This document shows, one piece after another, positions 42,179-52,628 of a stretch of DNA of 64,000 bases. Where the stretch lies: positions 60,467,339 through 60,531,338 of the forward strand of contig OX439043.1 of NCBI GenBank assembly GCA_949317995.1, read 5' to 3'. Numbering within the stretch: the stretch's first letter is position 1; each line of letters starts with the position of its first letter. The position numbers were made by a program, and so were the translations under genes. The DNA is from Acholoe squamosa. Taxonomy: Eukaryota > Annelida > Polychaeta > Phyllodocida > Polynoidae. The notes below the pieces were generated by a model. It searched no databases. It worked only from the letters and a program-made list of their open reading frames with translations, and was not told where the DNA came from.

Positions 42179-43654
42179 CTAATCTGATACTCTAAGAAGC
42201 TTTGTAAGCTTCTGATGCTTTTCTTTGGATAAGCCTTTAGTCAGCACATCAGCTGGCATTTCTGTAGTTGGCAGATATTGCAGCTTCACAGTTCCCTTCA
42301 GTATTTCACCACGTATGTAGTGATACTTGATTTCAATATGCTTGGTACGTCCGTGAAACTGTGGATTCTTTGCCATTGCTATGGCTGACTGACTGTCATC
42401 GAAGATGGAGGTTGCTTCTGTAATAGGGCCATCCAGTTCCTTCAAGAGCTGTCGTAGCCAAACTGCTTCTTGTGCTGCAGATGCCAATGCTACATACTCG
42501 GCTTCTGCTGTTGATAGAGCTACACAAGACTGTTTCTTACTCCTCCAGCTTATGGGAGCTTCAGCCAGTGTGAAGGCATATCCAGATGTAGATTTCCGAT
42601 CACTTTGATCACCTGCCCAATCTGCGTCACAATAGCCTATCATTCCTTCTTCAGAATTTCTACTGTACTGAATACCATGACTACTGGTTCCTTTAAGGTA
42701 TCGCATAATGCGTTTCACAGCTTTCCAGTGTTGTTCTGAAGGGTGACTGTTGTATTTAGCCACTTGATTGACGGCAAATGTAATGTCAGGCCTTGTCCAA
42801 TTGGACAAATACAGCAGGCTTCCAACTGCTGACTGATACAGTACCGGATCAACAGAGCTGTCATCATCACCTACAGAGCTTGTCAGTCTAACAGACGGAT
42901 CAACTGGGGTTGACACTGGTTTGGCTTCCTGCATGCCAAACTTCTCAAGGATCCTGGACGTGTATCCAGGCTGACTTATCCATATGCTCTCAGGTGTCTG
43001 TCTGATCTGAACTCCTAGGAAGGTGTTCAGTTCACCCAAGTCTTTGACATCAAACTTCTTTGAGATGTTCTTCTTGACTTTCACCATCGTAGCTGGATTC
43101 TCTGTTGCTATGATAATATCATCCACATAGACAGCTACGATTACTGTTTCATCTTCTTTACCTGTGTAGATGCATGGATCTGCTGTTGACTTGAGACCAA
43201 TACTTTTGAGATGGTTGTCAAGTGTTATATTCCAGCACCTTGGTGACTGTTTAAGTCCATACAGGCTTTTCTTGAGCTTGCAGACTAAATGTTCTTCACC
43301 TTTCTTAACAAAACCCTTAGGTTGTTTTACAAACACCTCTTCCTCAAGTGTTCCATTTAGGAATGCTGTAGTGACGTCCATTTGGTGAAGTAGAAGGTTC
43401 TTCTTTGCAGCTACAGCAAGCAGTGCACGAACTGACTCTGTTCTTACAACAGGGCAAAACGTCTCATCATAATCTAGACCATATTTTTGATTGTACCCTT
43501 GTGCCACAAGCCTAGCCTTGTACCGCTCTATGGTTCCATCAGGACTAAGCTTGGTTTTGAACACCCACTTGCTGCCCACAGTTTTTCTACCATCAGGGAG
43601 TTTGACTAAGTCCCAAACATCATGCTTCTGCAATGATTCAATTTCTTTTTCCAT
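42179..43654 (-). CDS. pol: Copia reverse transcriptase-RNase H
   Basis: This 491-codon piece of the copia polyprotein begins MEKEIESLQKHDVWDLVKLP and runs to a stop at 42,179. The RT domain (RVT_2 type) shows the core SKWVFKTKL (near 43,565), YGLKQSPRCW (near 43,230-43,260) and catalytic YVDDIII (near 43,113-43,133). RNase H motifs are CDADWAGD, RKSTSGY and STAEAEYVALA (42,620-42,480). It is separated from the upstream gag-PR-IN frame only by a small indel, so it is the 3' part of one original ORF and not a separate gene. All catalytic residues are present. Confidence 0.93.
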   Translation of the reverse strand: MEKEIESLQKHDVWDLVKLPDGRKTVGSKWVFKTKLSPDGTIERYKARLVAQGYNQKYGLDYDETFCPVVRTESVRALLAVAAKKNLLLHQMDVTTAFLNGTLEEEVFVKQPKGFVKKGEEHLVCKLKKSLYGLKQSPRCWNITLDNHLKSIGLKSTADPCIYTGKEDETVIVAVYVDDIIIATENPATMVKVKKNISKKFDVKDLGELNTFLGVQIRQTPESIWISQPGYTSRILEKFGMQEAKPVSTPVDPSVRLTSSVGDDDSSVDPVLYQSAVGSLLYLSNWTRPDITFAVNQVAKYNSHPSEQHWKAVKRIMRYLKGTSSHGIQYSRNSEEGMIGYCDADWAGDQSDRKSTSGYAFTLAEAPISWRSKKQSCVALSTAEAEYVALASAAQEAVWLRQLLKELDGPITEATSIFDDSQSAIAMAKNPQFHGRTKHIEIKYHYIRGEILKGTVKLQYLPTTEMPADVLTKGLSKEKHQKLTKLLRVSD

Positions 43655-46077
43655 GGCTGCTTGCCACTGTCCTTGTCCATTGCCATGGCTTCCTTGTAGC
43701 TAGCTGGGTCCTTCACATCTGAAATCATGACCCACTCGCCATAGTAGTCTGGTTGCTTTTTCGGACGGCTCGACCTCCTGGGCTGAAAGTTATTATGAAG
43801 GTCAGGATTCTCAATGGGAACCTCCTGCGGCACTTCAACTTGAGCTTCCACTGGAGCTTGAGCTTGAACCTCATCTGCTTCTTCCTTGACTTCCGGTGAT
43901 TCTATGATGACATGGTGACTTCCTTCTACAGTCTCATCTAGACTATCTTCATCAAATATAACATCCCGACTATATAAAGCTTTCTTGTGGTTCATGTCAT
44001 AAAGACGATATCCCTTGACATTGTCTCCATAACCAAGGAAGATGCACCTTCTGGATTTTGAGTCAAGCTTACTACGCTCATCTTTTGGGATGTGTGCATA
44101 GCATGTCACTCCAAAAGGTCTCAGGTTAGCAACATCAGGCTTCTTTTCTTTGAAAGCCTCAAATGGTGTCATATCCAGAACAGCTGAAGTTGGACTACGA
44201 TTTCTCAAATAAACTGCTGTTGACATCGCTTCTGCCCAAAAGGACCTGGACATATCTCCTAACATAGCTCGCCCCATCTCTACCAAGGTACGATTCATTC
44301 GTTCCGCTACACCATTTTGTTCAGGATTCTTTGGGACGGTTAGCTCATGTCGTATTCCCTCCTTCTTGAGGTATTTCTTGAACTTGTTAGAAGTATATTC
44401 ACCACCATTGTCGGTTCTTAACGTCTTTACCTTCTGACCAGTCTCCTTCTCAACCAAAGCCTTCCATTCAAGGAATTTGTCGAACACCTGATCTTTGGTT
44501 TTCAGGAAGTAGATCCAAGTATATCTGGTCTTGTCGTCAATGAAGGTCAAGAAGTAGTCAGCACCACCAAGTGACGAGGTCTTCATCTTACCACAAACAT
44601 CACTATGTACAAGACCTAAGCTTCTTGTACCCCCATCTTTTGGGAACGGAGTTCTGTGGTTCTTTGCTTCAGCACAAGGCTCACAAAAACTCAACTTCTT
44701 GGATGAATCATACTTGAAACCTTTCACCATACCATCCCGGGCCAACTTTTTCAGGGAGTCCTCATTTAGATGGCCATAACGTCTATGCCATGTGTCCTCA
44801 TGCTGGGTTGTCGCAACAGAATGAGACAAACAATCAACATAGTACAACGATCCTGTTCTAACGGCAGCTAACACAACGTGGCCATCGGGCTTCTCTATAC
44901 GACACTGATTGTCCACAAATACAGTCTGTAACCCAGCTTCACTTGCCTTCGAGACACTAACCAAGTTGTACGCTAGGTCTGGAACATACAATACATCCTT
45001 AAGCACACACTCTTTCATAATACCGGATAAGTTCAACTTCACAATCCCAACACCAATAGCCTGCAACCCATGACCATCACCGAGAGTGACGTCAGATGCT
45101 CTGGTGTTGTGCAGCTCACTAAAGAGCTCCTTATCATTGCACATATGAGCTGTTGCTCCTGAATCTACTATCCAATTATGTCCACCTCCTACAGAGGTCG
45201 AGAGTGCATGCTGTGCAATGAAACAAGAGGAGTCGTTTTCATCAATGGAACTTGCTTGGTTAGCCTTCTGTCTACCATGAGTATATCTTCCTCCTCCTGG
45301 CTCCTTCTGAGCCTTCTGAAGTAGCTTTGGACAGTTCTTCTTATAATGACCAGGCTTTTTACAGTAGTAGCATATACCACTTTTGCTCTTACCACTGCTG
45401 CTATCACCACTGTTGGTCTTACCACCACTGCCATTACCACTGCTCTTACCACTATTTCTCTTACCTACACTGCGTGATGCTAAAGCAAAACCTTCCTCTG
45501 ACCTATCCTTTATCTTACGTTCCTCATGTCTGAGTCGCTCTGTAACTATCTCCATGGATGGCACTCTATCAAGGGATTCAAATGCAGTTGTTAACATGTC
45601 AAAATCTTCTGGCAAACTTGCTAACAAATGGATCACACGGTCCTCTTCATCGAGCTTATCCCCAACTATTGAAAGTTCGTTGAAAATTTCTGTCATTACT
45701 CTAATGTGCTCATCAACCGACTGTCCTTCTGCTAATTGCATCGAGTAAAGTTTGCGACGCAGCACAAGTTTGTTCGCCCATGACTTTTTCTGGAACTGAT
45801 TCCCCAAACAGTCCCAGACGACTTTGGGATCTTCTGGGTCCTCCCCAAGAATATACAATAGGGTTGGGTCAACTGATAAAACCAAGTGTGCACAGGCCTG
45901 GTCTTTACGTTGCATAAACTTACGAAGGTTATCTGGTTGATTTGCTGGTGGTGCTGTCTCTGTGCCAGCAACTATACCCCATAAAGCATCTCGTTTCAAC
46001 AACATTTTCGCTTGGACCTTCCATGTGGCATAATTAGGCCCTTTCAATGGCACTATTTCAAACTTCTTGGTAGCCAT
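43606..46077 (-). CDS. gag-pol: Copia Gag-protease-integrase
   Basis: The first ATG consistent with copia Gag is at 46,077 (MATKKFEIVPLKG); the open frame extends further upstream without a good start. Domains are Gag (UBN2-type, to about residue 225), CCHC knuckle CYYCKKPGHYKKNC (about residue 235), protease WIVDSGATAHMC (about residue 305), GAG-pre-integrase with CEPCAEAK, and integrase core Asp (HSDVCGK), Asp (LRTDNGGEY) and Glu (EQNGVAERMN). After the integrase C-terminus the frame runs into the RT junction and terminates out of frame at 43,606. The gene is otherwise uninterrupted over about 820 codons. Confidence 0.93.
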   Translation of the reverse strand: MATKKFEIVPLKGPNYATWKVQAKMLLKRDALWGIVAGTETAPPANQPDNLRKFMQRKDQACAHLVLSVDPTLLYILGEDPEDPKVVWDCLGNQFQKKSWANKLVLRRKLYSMQLAEGQSVDEHIRVMTEIFNELSIVGDKLDEEDRVIHLLASLPEDFDMLTTAFESLDRVPSMEIVTERLRHEERKIKDRSEEGFALASRSVGKRNSGKSSGNGSGGKTNSGDSSSGKSKSGICYYCKKPGHYKKNCPKLLQKAQKEPGGGRYTHGRQKANQASSIDENDSSCFIAQHALSTSVGGGHNWIVDSGATAHMCNDKELFSELHNTRASDVTLGDGHGLQAIGVGIVKLNLSGIMKECVLKDVLYVPDLAYNLVSVSKASEAGLQTVFVDNQCRIEKPDGHVVLAAVRTGSLYYVDCLSHSVATTQHEDTWHRRYGHLNEDSLKKLARDGMVKGFKYDSSKKLSFCEPCAEAKNHRTPFPKDGGTRSLGLVHSDVCGKMKTSSLGGADYFLTFIDDKTRYTWIYFLKTKDQVFDKFLEWKALVEKETGQKVKTLRTDNGGEYTSNKFKKYLKKEGIRHELTVPKNPEQNGVAERMNRTLVEMGRAMLGDMSRSFWAEAMSTAVYLRNRSPTSAVLDMTPFEAFKEKKPDVANLRPFGVTCYAHIPKDERSKLDSKSRRCIFLGYGDNVKGYRLYDMNHKKALYSRDVIFDEDSLDETVEGSHHVIIESPEVKEEADEVQAQAPVEAQVEVPQEVPIENPDLHNNFQPRRSSRPKKQPDYYGEWVMISDVKDPASYKEAMAMDKDSGKQPWKKKLNHCRSMMFGT

Positions 46078-46410
46078 TTTGAAACTTGAATTTACCAAAA
46101 CAATTTCAAAAAGCAAGGGCAAAAGTCTCAAAACTGTCACTATGTAGTATGGAAGGCCAAACATAAATGCTAAATGTCTAGACAACCAGTGTGTGGTAAA
46201 GCAGTGTCATGTTGAAGGTCACTGAGTGGTAGAGCCAAAAAGACCAAAGTCTCAAAAATGCAGTGTGGTAAACCAATAAATGTTACAATGTCCAAATGTC
46301 ACTAAGTGGTAAAGCAAAATATCTCAAAACTAGCACTGTGTGCTAGGCTCACAACTAAACAGGCAAATGTCACTGAAAGTACTGTCACTGTGCAATGTCA
46401 CTGTGCACTG

Positions 46411-46680
46411 ACCATGTGCTGTCAACATAAAGTTTGTCAAACAATGTTACTGAACTGACAGATAGTGTTCCTCCATGTGGTAAAGTCAGTATGAAGAACC
46501 ATGTGCTGTCAACATAAAGTTTGTCAAACAATGTTACTGAACTGACAGATAGTGTTCCTCCATGTGGTGAAGTCAGTGTGAAGAACCATGTGCTGTCAAA
46601 CAATAAAGTTTGTCAAATATTTCTACTTAGCTGACAGAAATACTGTGTTCCTCCATGTGGTGAAGTCAGTGTGCAGTGTG
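46411..46680 (-). repeat. 87 bp tandem repeats in copia leader
   Basis: About three copies with an exact 87 bp spacing ('accatgtgctgtc' at 46,411, 46,498 and 46,585) lie between the 5' LTR and gag. 87 is a multiple of 3, so a short ORF runs through them; no protein is expected. The position suggests part of the packaging or leader region. Confidence 0.85.
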
Positions 46681-46698
46681 AAGAACTATAAATGTAGA

Positions 46699-46712
46699 CT
46701 GGGCCCATAACC
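46699..46712 (-). promoter_or_regulatory. Primer binding site of copia (initiator Met tRNA type)
   Basis: In element orientation GGTTATGGGCCCAG directly abuts the 5' LTR. This matches the internal (anticodon-arm) region of initiator tRNA-Met used as a half-tRNA primer by Drosophila copia and relatives; the match is from recall of the family, not a search. Confidence 0.8.
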
Positions 46713-46989
46713 TATAGCTGTGGTAGAGGAAGGAACACAGAGATGTTGCCTCTGCTGTGGTCTTCAAAGTTGTGAGACAGATTTATTGTTGGACAAAAGG
46801 CACATTGACTTCTGAGCATGCTCAGACTGTAACCAACAGGTTCTGATGTAGTAAAAGTATTTAGCTACATAACACTAGGGGGAGACACCTATAGTGAGGT
46901 AATAGTTCATAGTGTGACCACTAGGGGACACCACTGTTTAGACAGTCTCTTAGAGTTTGGCATATATATAGGAAACGTTATATTCAACA
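46713..46989 (-). repeat. 5' LTR of copia
   Basis: This 277 bp repeat is identical by eye to 41,689-41,965 and is followed by the ATATG duplication at 46,990-46,994. Confidence 0.95.
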
Positions 46990-47511
46990 ATATGCCCAAA
47001 AAAGGGCACTTCCTTGTGAGGTTATCTCACAAGGACAAAGTACCTCACAAGGTAACTCTCTCCCCTTAAAGAACCTCATAAGGCCCAAATCCGCACCCAC
47101 ACACACACCTTTAACCTAGGTATTCTCTTCTATGAAATGAAAGAAATTTACCTAAATTTCCATGTTTACACACAAGATTTTCCTTATTTCAGCAGAAATA
47201 CTACAAAGATTTTACAATTTTACCTGAATCTTACTGAAATTCCACTTTTTACACACAAGATTTCACCTTGAAACACAATTTTAACTTATGTATTCTTTTC
47301 ACAAAACGAAAGAAATGCAACATTCTACGGAAATGTTACAAACTTTCCGTAAAATTTTACAAATTGTAATGGAAATTTCACTAAAAATGCTACTTTTACG
47401 CACAAGATTTCACTGTGTGCAACAGAAAAGAGAGAGAGATTTTCAAATGTCCAAGGGCAAAGTGCTTACACCGTCTTGACACACGCGTCTTTGGATATAC
47501 TTGTAATGGTT

Positions 47512-48532
47512 CGAATATATGACTCGTATGGCTCGAAGTAAAACCAGACAAGGTATCTCCGGTCAGTGCAACAGGCACATATTTATTTCTGTGAAGGTTT
47601 ACATCCACCTCGAGGTTATGCGCTTAGTATAATAACAAGCTCAGTGGAAAGTGGTCAGACTCCGATCGTGGGCAGAGCCAGACTAACGCCTTCCCCGGCC
47701 CCAGGTAGAAGCTGGAGCGAGGCGAACAGTGCTGCCACCACCCCGCAGCGACCAGGGGTTGTAAGGACCTCTAGTGACTACCAGTGATGGGCGCACCGCT
47801 CGAAACGCCCTCTCGAGGAAGACGCTCACACTATATCACGATCTACGAGCCCCTACACTACCCCACCAGAATAAGGAAGGGGGTGTACAAAAAAAAGATA
47901 TATACATAGTAGAACAACTTCATTATTCTACAATTAGGGCTCAAGTAATATACAAGAGTTCGAAGTAGAACGTGATATGTTATTTGTGTGACGTCATAAT
48001 AACAGGAGTCGACCAAATAGATTTTAAGGTGAATTAATTATATAACAACATAGTTTGAATATAATTAAGAAAAGGATTGAAACAAGTTCGAAAGAACAAG
48101 TTCGAATCTGTACATACAATTAAAGTATTAATATTTATGATTAATAACATACTGAGTTGGTAGTTGTTTATAATATCATATGTTTGTACATAACCCTAAA
48201 AGAAAGAATTTTTACAGTTCACGTATGAACCCTATATAATAGTTTTTTTAGCACAGTTTATAACAACTGTGGGTTTTTTATATTTATATCTACCACTATT
48301 GACCCTTACTAGGTAGTGAACACATAAGGTTTGTACCTGAGTGTTATGCACTATGGAGTCTGCTTAGAAAAAAAATATACTTCGAGTTACAGATCTCGTA
48401 GGTTTATAGCACCAATTAACATTTTCATAGTAGTAAATATTTTATGAGATCGAACTTAGTAGAGTATATTAGGTTCGATATGTATATAAAGTAACTTTTA
48501 TACATAGGTAGGTGTAGTGGGTCTGCTGTACA
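47512..48532 (-). repeat. 3' LTR of element A, right-arm copy
   Basis: This is the mirror of 19,873-22,714. It lacks the composite insertion (empty site at 48,340-48,348) and about 70 bp after the start hairpin near 48,515. In its A-box region 'atatttatttctg' shows one change from the left arm near 47,580. Confidence 0.8.
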
Positions 48533-48796
48533 ATACTAATAAACTTCGGGGTGTCTTCGAGGTTAGCTGCTTCTGTGCAGATCCATTCGGCGATCGAAGG
48601 ACTTTGCGTGGCAAGCTGCGTCGCTGTGCGTTGTGCCCTGGAGAAGATGGGAAGATGTAGGTTCGTCCATTGGGTTTCCTGGGTCTGCATCCGTCCGGGG
48701 TCCTTCAGTTGGGCACAGTTCGGGTCTACATAAAGTAATATGTTCATTGGTTCCCTAGAAAAAAGGGGCATCCCTTATAAATTAATATATCATAAA

Positions 48797-50116
48797 CTAC
48801 AGGTCAGGCTCCATTACCGTCTCGCCAGTAGTGGCTTCCGGTTCGGAGTGTAGACTGATCAGGTTTTGAGTCACAGGGGCTGAATCAGGGGTAGCAACTG
48901 CATGGACCATTTCGGGGGTGGGATTCGAGGTGCCAGCTGAGCTGTCCGTAGCAGTAGTCGGGGCAGCACAGCAGCTTCAATATCCCTTCGAGGTTCTACT
49001 GGTTCTCCAGGCTCAGTGGTTGAGTGCTTTGGGGTGGACATACTCATAAAACCAAAAGATTTTATGTCCTCCTCTAGCTGTCTAGCCTCCTGGAGCTTGG
49101 CCTGGAGTTTCTCGAATGCACTTTCAGGAGTGCCATCCCAATCTTTCATGAAACAGCCGAATACTGCCATGAATCTAACATCCTGGTGGTCATACTGCCT
49201 CCTCAACTCCTGGAGTTCATTTTCATATTTCAGCTTCATGGCTTTTGCCTCGTTTTCACGTTGGAGAGAAGCTCGAAGCTGGTCTCTAGCTTCCCCCTGC
49301 ATGTCCTGAGATATTCTGGTTATTTCCCACCTCTGGATCTCATGCAGGCACTCGAAGACACCTTCAGTCACACCTCGAAGGTATCCAGTCACCTGGCTGA
49401 TGTGTCGGTCCTGCCATGCCTTAAAGACATCAGCCTGGATTTCACAGGATTCCTGCGTTCGTTGTTTGATGTAATCATCGGGGTCCTCCAGTTCGAGGTG
49501 CAATACATTGGTGGTTCTCATATTCCTGACTGGAGGTGTTGTTTGAGGAATCAGGTTGGAATTGGTACCCCTCTCATAGGCAGAACTCAAGGTAACAGTA
49601 GCATTTGGTAATGGGCTCTTAGTGTCGGGTCGTCGAGATGATCCTACCACTGCCCCTCTCTCGTCTATAGTGATGCCACGCCCCCTACCAGCCTCAGGTA
49701 ATGGCTGGCTGGGGTCTCTCATCACCAGTTCTCTGCCTGGTCTTTTTGGGTCCACCGGTCGAGTCCGTCCATGACCAGAGGTGGTGGCCGGGCTAGCAGA
49801 TGGGCCCATAGGCTTCGGTTTCCCCGAAGGCAGTAGGGTCTGGGACTCAGGACCTGGCCTCTGAACGGCAGTCAGAGTTGGAAAATCATCAGGGTTCGGA
49901 GGCTCCTTGAGCTTCTGGAGCAGAGCATTGTCCTCAGGGGTGCCATGATATTGTGGGGTAGTATCCACATCGCCTCTCATCCAGTTTGAATGAGACAATG
50001 TGGTCCGCCCCTCTAACCAAATCTGAATGTTACCAGTCAGTGGTCGTCCCGGAGGTCGGTAGCCGCTCGAGTCTAGAGGGGAGACTTGCTCTACACTTGT
50101 TAGGTTTCGAGCTAAT
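48797..50116 (-). pseudogene. Element A ORF3, right-arm copy of the C-terminal part
   Basis: This uninterrupted counterpart of 3,616-4,056 plus 18,749-19,614 has an open frame of 375 codons (49,998-48,871). It shows the Pro/Gly/Arg linker (GRGRTRPVDPKRPGR-like, near 49,750), the coiled-coil domain (TQESCEIQADVFKAWQ near 49,460; FMAVFGCFMKDWDG near 49,170) and the family C-terminus with TAG at 48,797-48,799. A frame break near 48,980 precedes the tail. The palindrome breakpoint at 50,116 removes everything N-terminal, including the Cys/His block. It documents the pre-insertion state of the env-gypsy target. Confidence 0.85.
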
Positions 50117-50565
50117 AATTCAAAATGGCTGCCATATACAAAGGTATGGTTCTAAATGGCATGAATGGATTCCCAGATATCAAAAATGTACTTTTAGGAC
50201 TTTATTTTGTGTTTCTATGTTGATTATAAGTGAAGATATTCCTTTTTCAAAATCTTTATAGCATTACATAAAGTAATTAATGGCTGCCATATACAAGGTT
50301 CTAAATGGCATGAATGGATTCCTGAGCCTCACAAATGTACTTTTAGTACTTTATTTTGTGTTTCTATGTTGATCTGAAGTGGAGATATTCGTTTTTCAAC
50401 ATTCTATGGCATTAATTAGGGTAAAACTCATTAATAATTCAAAATGGCTGCTACATACAGGGTTATAAATGGCATGAATGGAATCATGGGCCTCAGAAAT
50501 GCACTCCTGGTACTTTTTTTGTGTTTCTATGTTGAACAGAAGTGGAGATATTGTCGCTTGTGCGG
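50117..50565. repeat. About 155-165 bp tandem repeat, three copies
   Basis: Three diverged copies beginning 'aaaatggctgc(c/t)a(t/c)atac' and containing 'taaatggcatgaatgga' and 'ttttgtgtttctatgttga' start near 50,123, 50,280 and 50,443. They abut the outer breakpoint of the palindrome. Confidence 0.8.
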
Positions 50566-50833
50566 GCCTAGCAGAAGTAGTGCAGCCTGCACATGGTAGG
50601 ATAAAATGCATTTACTTGTAGATGTATTTTTGTACCCAATAAAATACTTAAGATAAAAAGAGTTTTATCACTGTGATAATCACGATTCTGTAATTCACGA
50701 ATTTTTTCTATTTGGTAGGTATATCAATGACACTCCTAGTAAAAAAAAACTTTTGAAGTTTTGTGAATTTATAATACAGGACCCCTGGCTACTAGGTCAT
50801 CCTAGTTTGAGCGAGATATGTATGTACATAATG

Positions 50834-51170
50834 GGTGGCCACACACACTAAATTCAGAATGATTAACATGCTGAGGCTTTTCAAAGAAGGGTTATGACCG
50901 TTTAAGTGCTGCGCCTGTGCCATAGAGCAGGACATTGTCTATTCAACATAGTGTGACTTTTTTAACTGGAGAACCCTGTGGGGTGCATGTAGTTGAATAG
51001 CAGCCGATATTAGTGGCCACCTTTTATTTGTACATATTAGGGGCTGATTATACTGACTAGTAGTGGGTCACTCCTGACGATCATCCTAGTCATAGGGGTT
51101 GTGAGTTACAGTATAATGTTGTGCAGTGACCCCCAAATGTTAGCCTTATGAGGTACACACAGTTACACAG
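50834..51170 (+). repeat. Inverted repeat arm 1 (50.8-52.6 kb structure)
   Basis: This pairs with 52,262-52,628 in opposite orientation. Shared words are 'cttttcaaagaagggttatgac', 'aactggagaaccctgtgggg' and 'gccgatattagtggcca'. Part of it (50,988-51,168) is repeated directly at 51,291-51,470, and a shorter piece recurs near 51,664. Confidence 0.85.
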
Positions 51171-51819
51171 TCCATTTTAGCTCCCATTAAACAGTAAACA
51201 GTTATAGTGCAAAATACCAAACTGGCCTCTGATGCTCCCAAGTAGACCAGTATGATGTGCCTAAACGGAGGACATGGCCAGTGTTTCATAAGCATGTAGT
51301 TGAATAGCAGCCGATATTAGTGGCCACTTTTTATTTGTACATATTAGGGGCTGATTATACTGACTAGTAGTGGGTCGCTCCTGACGATCATCCTAGTCAT
51401 AGGGGTTGTGAGTTACAGTATAATGTTGTGCAGTGACCCCCAAATGTTAGCCTTATGAGGTACACACAGTTACACAGAGTGTCCTTATCAGATACACACA
51501 CAGTTACATTGTGTCTTTATGAGGTACACACACACACAGAGTTACCGAGGTAAACACATACACAGTGACCCAATGAGTCCTTATGTGGTACTCTGATGTT
51601 AGCCTTGTGAGATAAACAGACACAGGTACACAGTGGGTCCTTATGGGGTACTCTGATGTTAGCCAGTAGTGGGTCACTCCTGACGATTATCCTAGTCATA
51701 TGGGTCATGAGCTACAGTATAATGTTGTGCAGTGTCCCCCAGTTAGCCTTATGAGGTACACACAGTTACACAGAGTGTTCTTATGAGGCACACACACAGT
51801 TACATTGTGTCTTTATGAG

Positions 51820-51851
<32 letters not shown>

Positions 51852-52300
51852 CCCCACAATTGGAACTTGTGAGGTAAATTCCTTGTGAGGTACCCTTCTG
51901 AGGTACCTCCATTTACGGGGAGAGAAGCACCTTATGAGGTTAGCCTTATGAGGTACTTTTCAGGTACCTCATAAGGTGCTTTCAAAGTATCTCGTAAGGA
52001 CACACTGTGAAACTGTATGTGTGTACCTCATAAGGACTCAGTGTGTAACTCTGTGTGTGTACCTCATAGGAAGATACAGTGTAACTGTGTCTGTGTACAT
52101 CACAAGGCTAACATTAGGGTAGCCCATAAGGACCCACTGTGTAACTGTGTCTGTGTACCTCACAAGGCTAACATCAGAGTACTTCATAAGGACTCATTCG
52201 GTAACTCTGTGTGTGTGTACCTCATTAGGACACAATGTAACTGTGTGTGTACCTCATAAGAAGACTCTGTGTAACTGTGTGTACCTCATAAGGCTAACAT
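51150..52300. repeat. 'ccttatgaggtacacacag' minisatellite, head-to-head
   Basis: Imperfect units with (c/t)(c/t)ttatgaggtacacacacagttacac occupy 51,150-51,860 and are inverted at 51,965-52,300 (gtgtgtacctcataagga). They centre on a dense 'gaggtac' block at 51,870-51,990. Short ORFs here consist only of the repeat. Confidence 0.85.
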
Positions 52301-52628
52301 CTGGGGGACACTGCACAACATTACACTGTAGCTCACGACCCCTATGATTAGGATAATCATCAGGAGCGACCCACTACTGGTCAGTATAATCAGCCCCTAA
52401 TATGTAAAAATAAAAAAATGGCCACTAATATCGGCTGCTATTTAGCTACACTTACCCCACAGGGTTCTCCAGTTAAAAAAGTCACACTATGTTGTAGTCT
52501 TGAATAGACAACTCTGAAATAATAGTATGTCCTGCTCTAGGGCAGAGGTGCAGCACTTAAACAGTCATAACCCTTCTTTGAAAAGCCTCAGTATGTTTAT
52601 CATTCTGAATTTACTATGTGTGGCCACT
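52262..52628 (-). repeat. Inverted repeat arm 2 (50.8-52.6 kb structure)
   Basis: This is the reverse-complement partner of 50,834-51,170 with moderate divergence and several indels. Together the arms and the minisatellite form a foldback structure of about 1.8 kb. Confidence 0.85.

Larger units (their letters stand above)
41689..46989 (-). mobile_element. Ty1/copia element, full length, 5.3 kb
   Basis: A complete copia element on the minus strand has two 277 bp LTRs that look identical, a 5 bp target duplication, a PBS, gag-pol in Ty1/copia order (gag, PR, IN, RT, RNase H) and a purine-rich tract before the 3' LTR. The only coding defect seen is a single-base-scale frameshift near 43,675. 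It is the youngest element in the window and sits in the right palindrome arm. Confidence 0.95.
27037..50116 (-). repeat. Right arm of giant palindrome
   Basis: This is the reverse complement of 3,616-26,806 apart from arm-specific insertions. Inserts found only in this arm are 27,924-28,482, about 30,307-40,944, and 41,689-46,989 (with a 5 bp duplication). This arm preserves the empty sites of the env-gypsy and the composite element. It lacks about 70 bp of the LTR near 48,520. The outer breakpoint at 50,116 falls inside ORF3. Confidence 0.9.

Noticed and set aside
43606..43654. Programmed frameshift between copia integrase and RT
   Set aside because: Copia elements use a single ORF. The overlap is explained by one small indel near 43,675, with good protein similarity to the family on either side in different frames.
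3616..50116. Palindrome as a pure assembly artefact
   Set aside because: Each arm has private insertions with proper target duplications and scattered point differences, which a duplicated contig would not produce. It still needs long-read confirmation.
51480..52347. Cys/Val-rich small ORFs in the minisatellite
   Set aside because: They are made only of translated 'gtgtgtacctcataagg' repeats and have no independent support.
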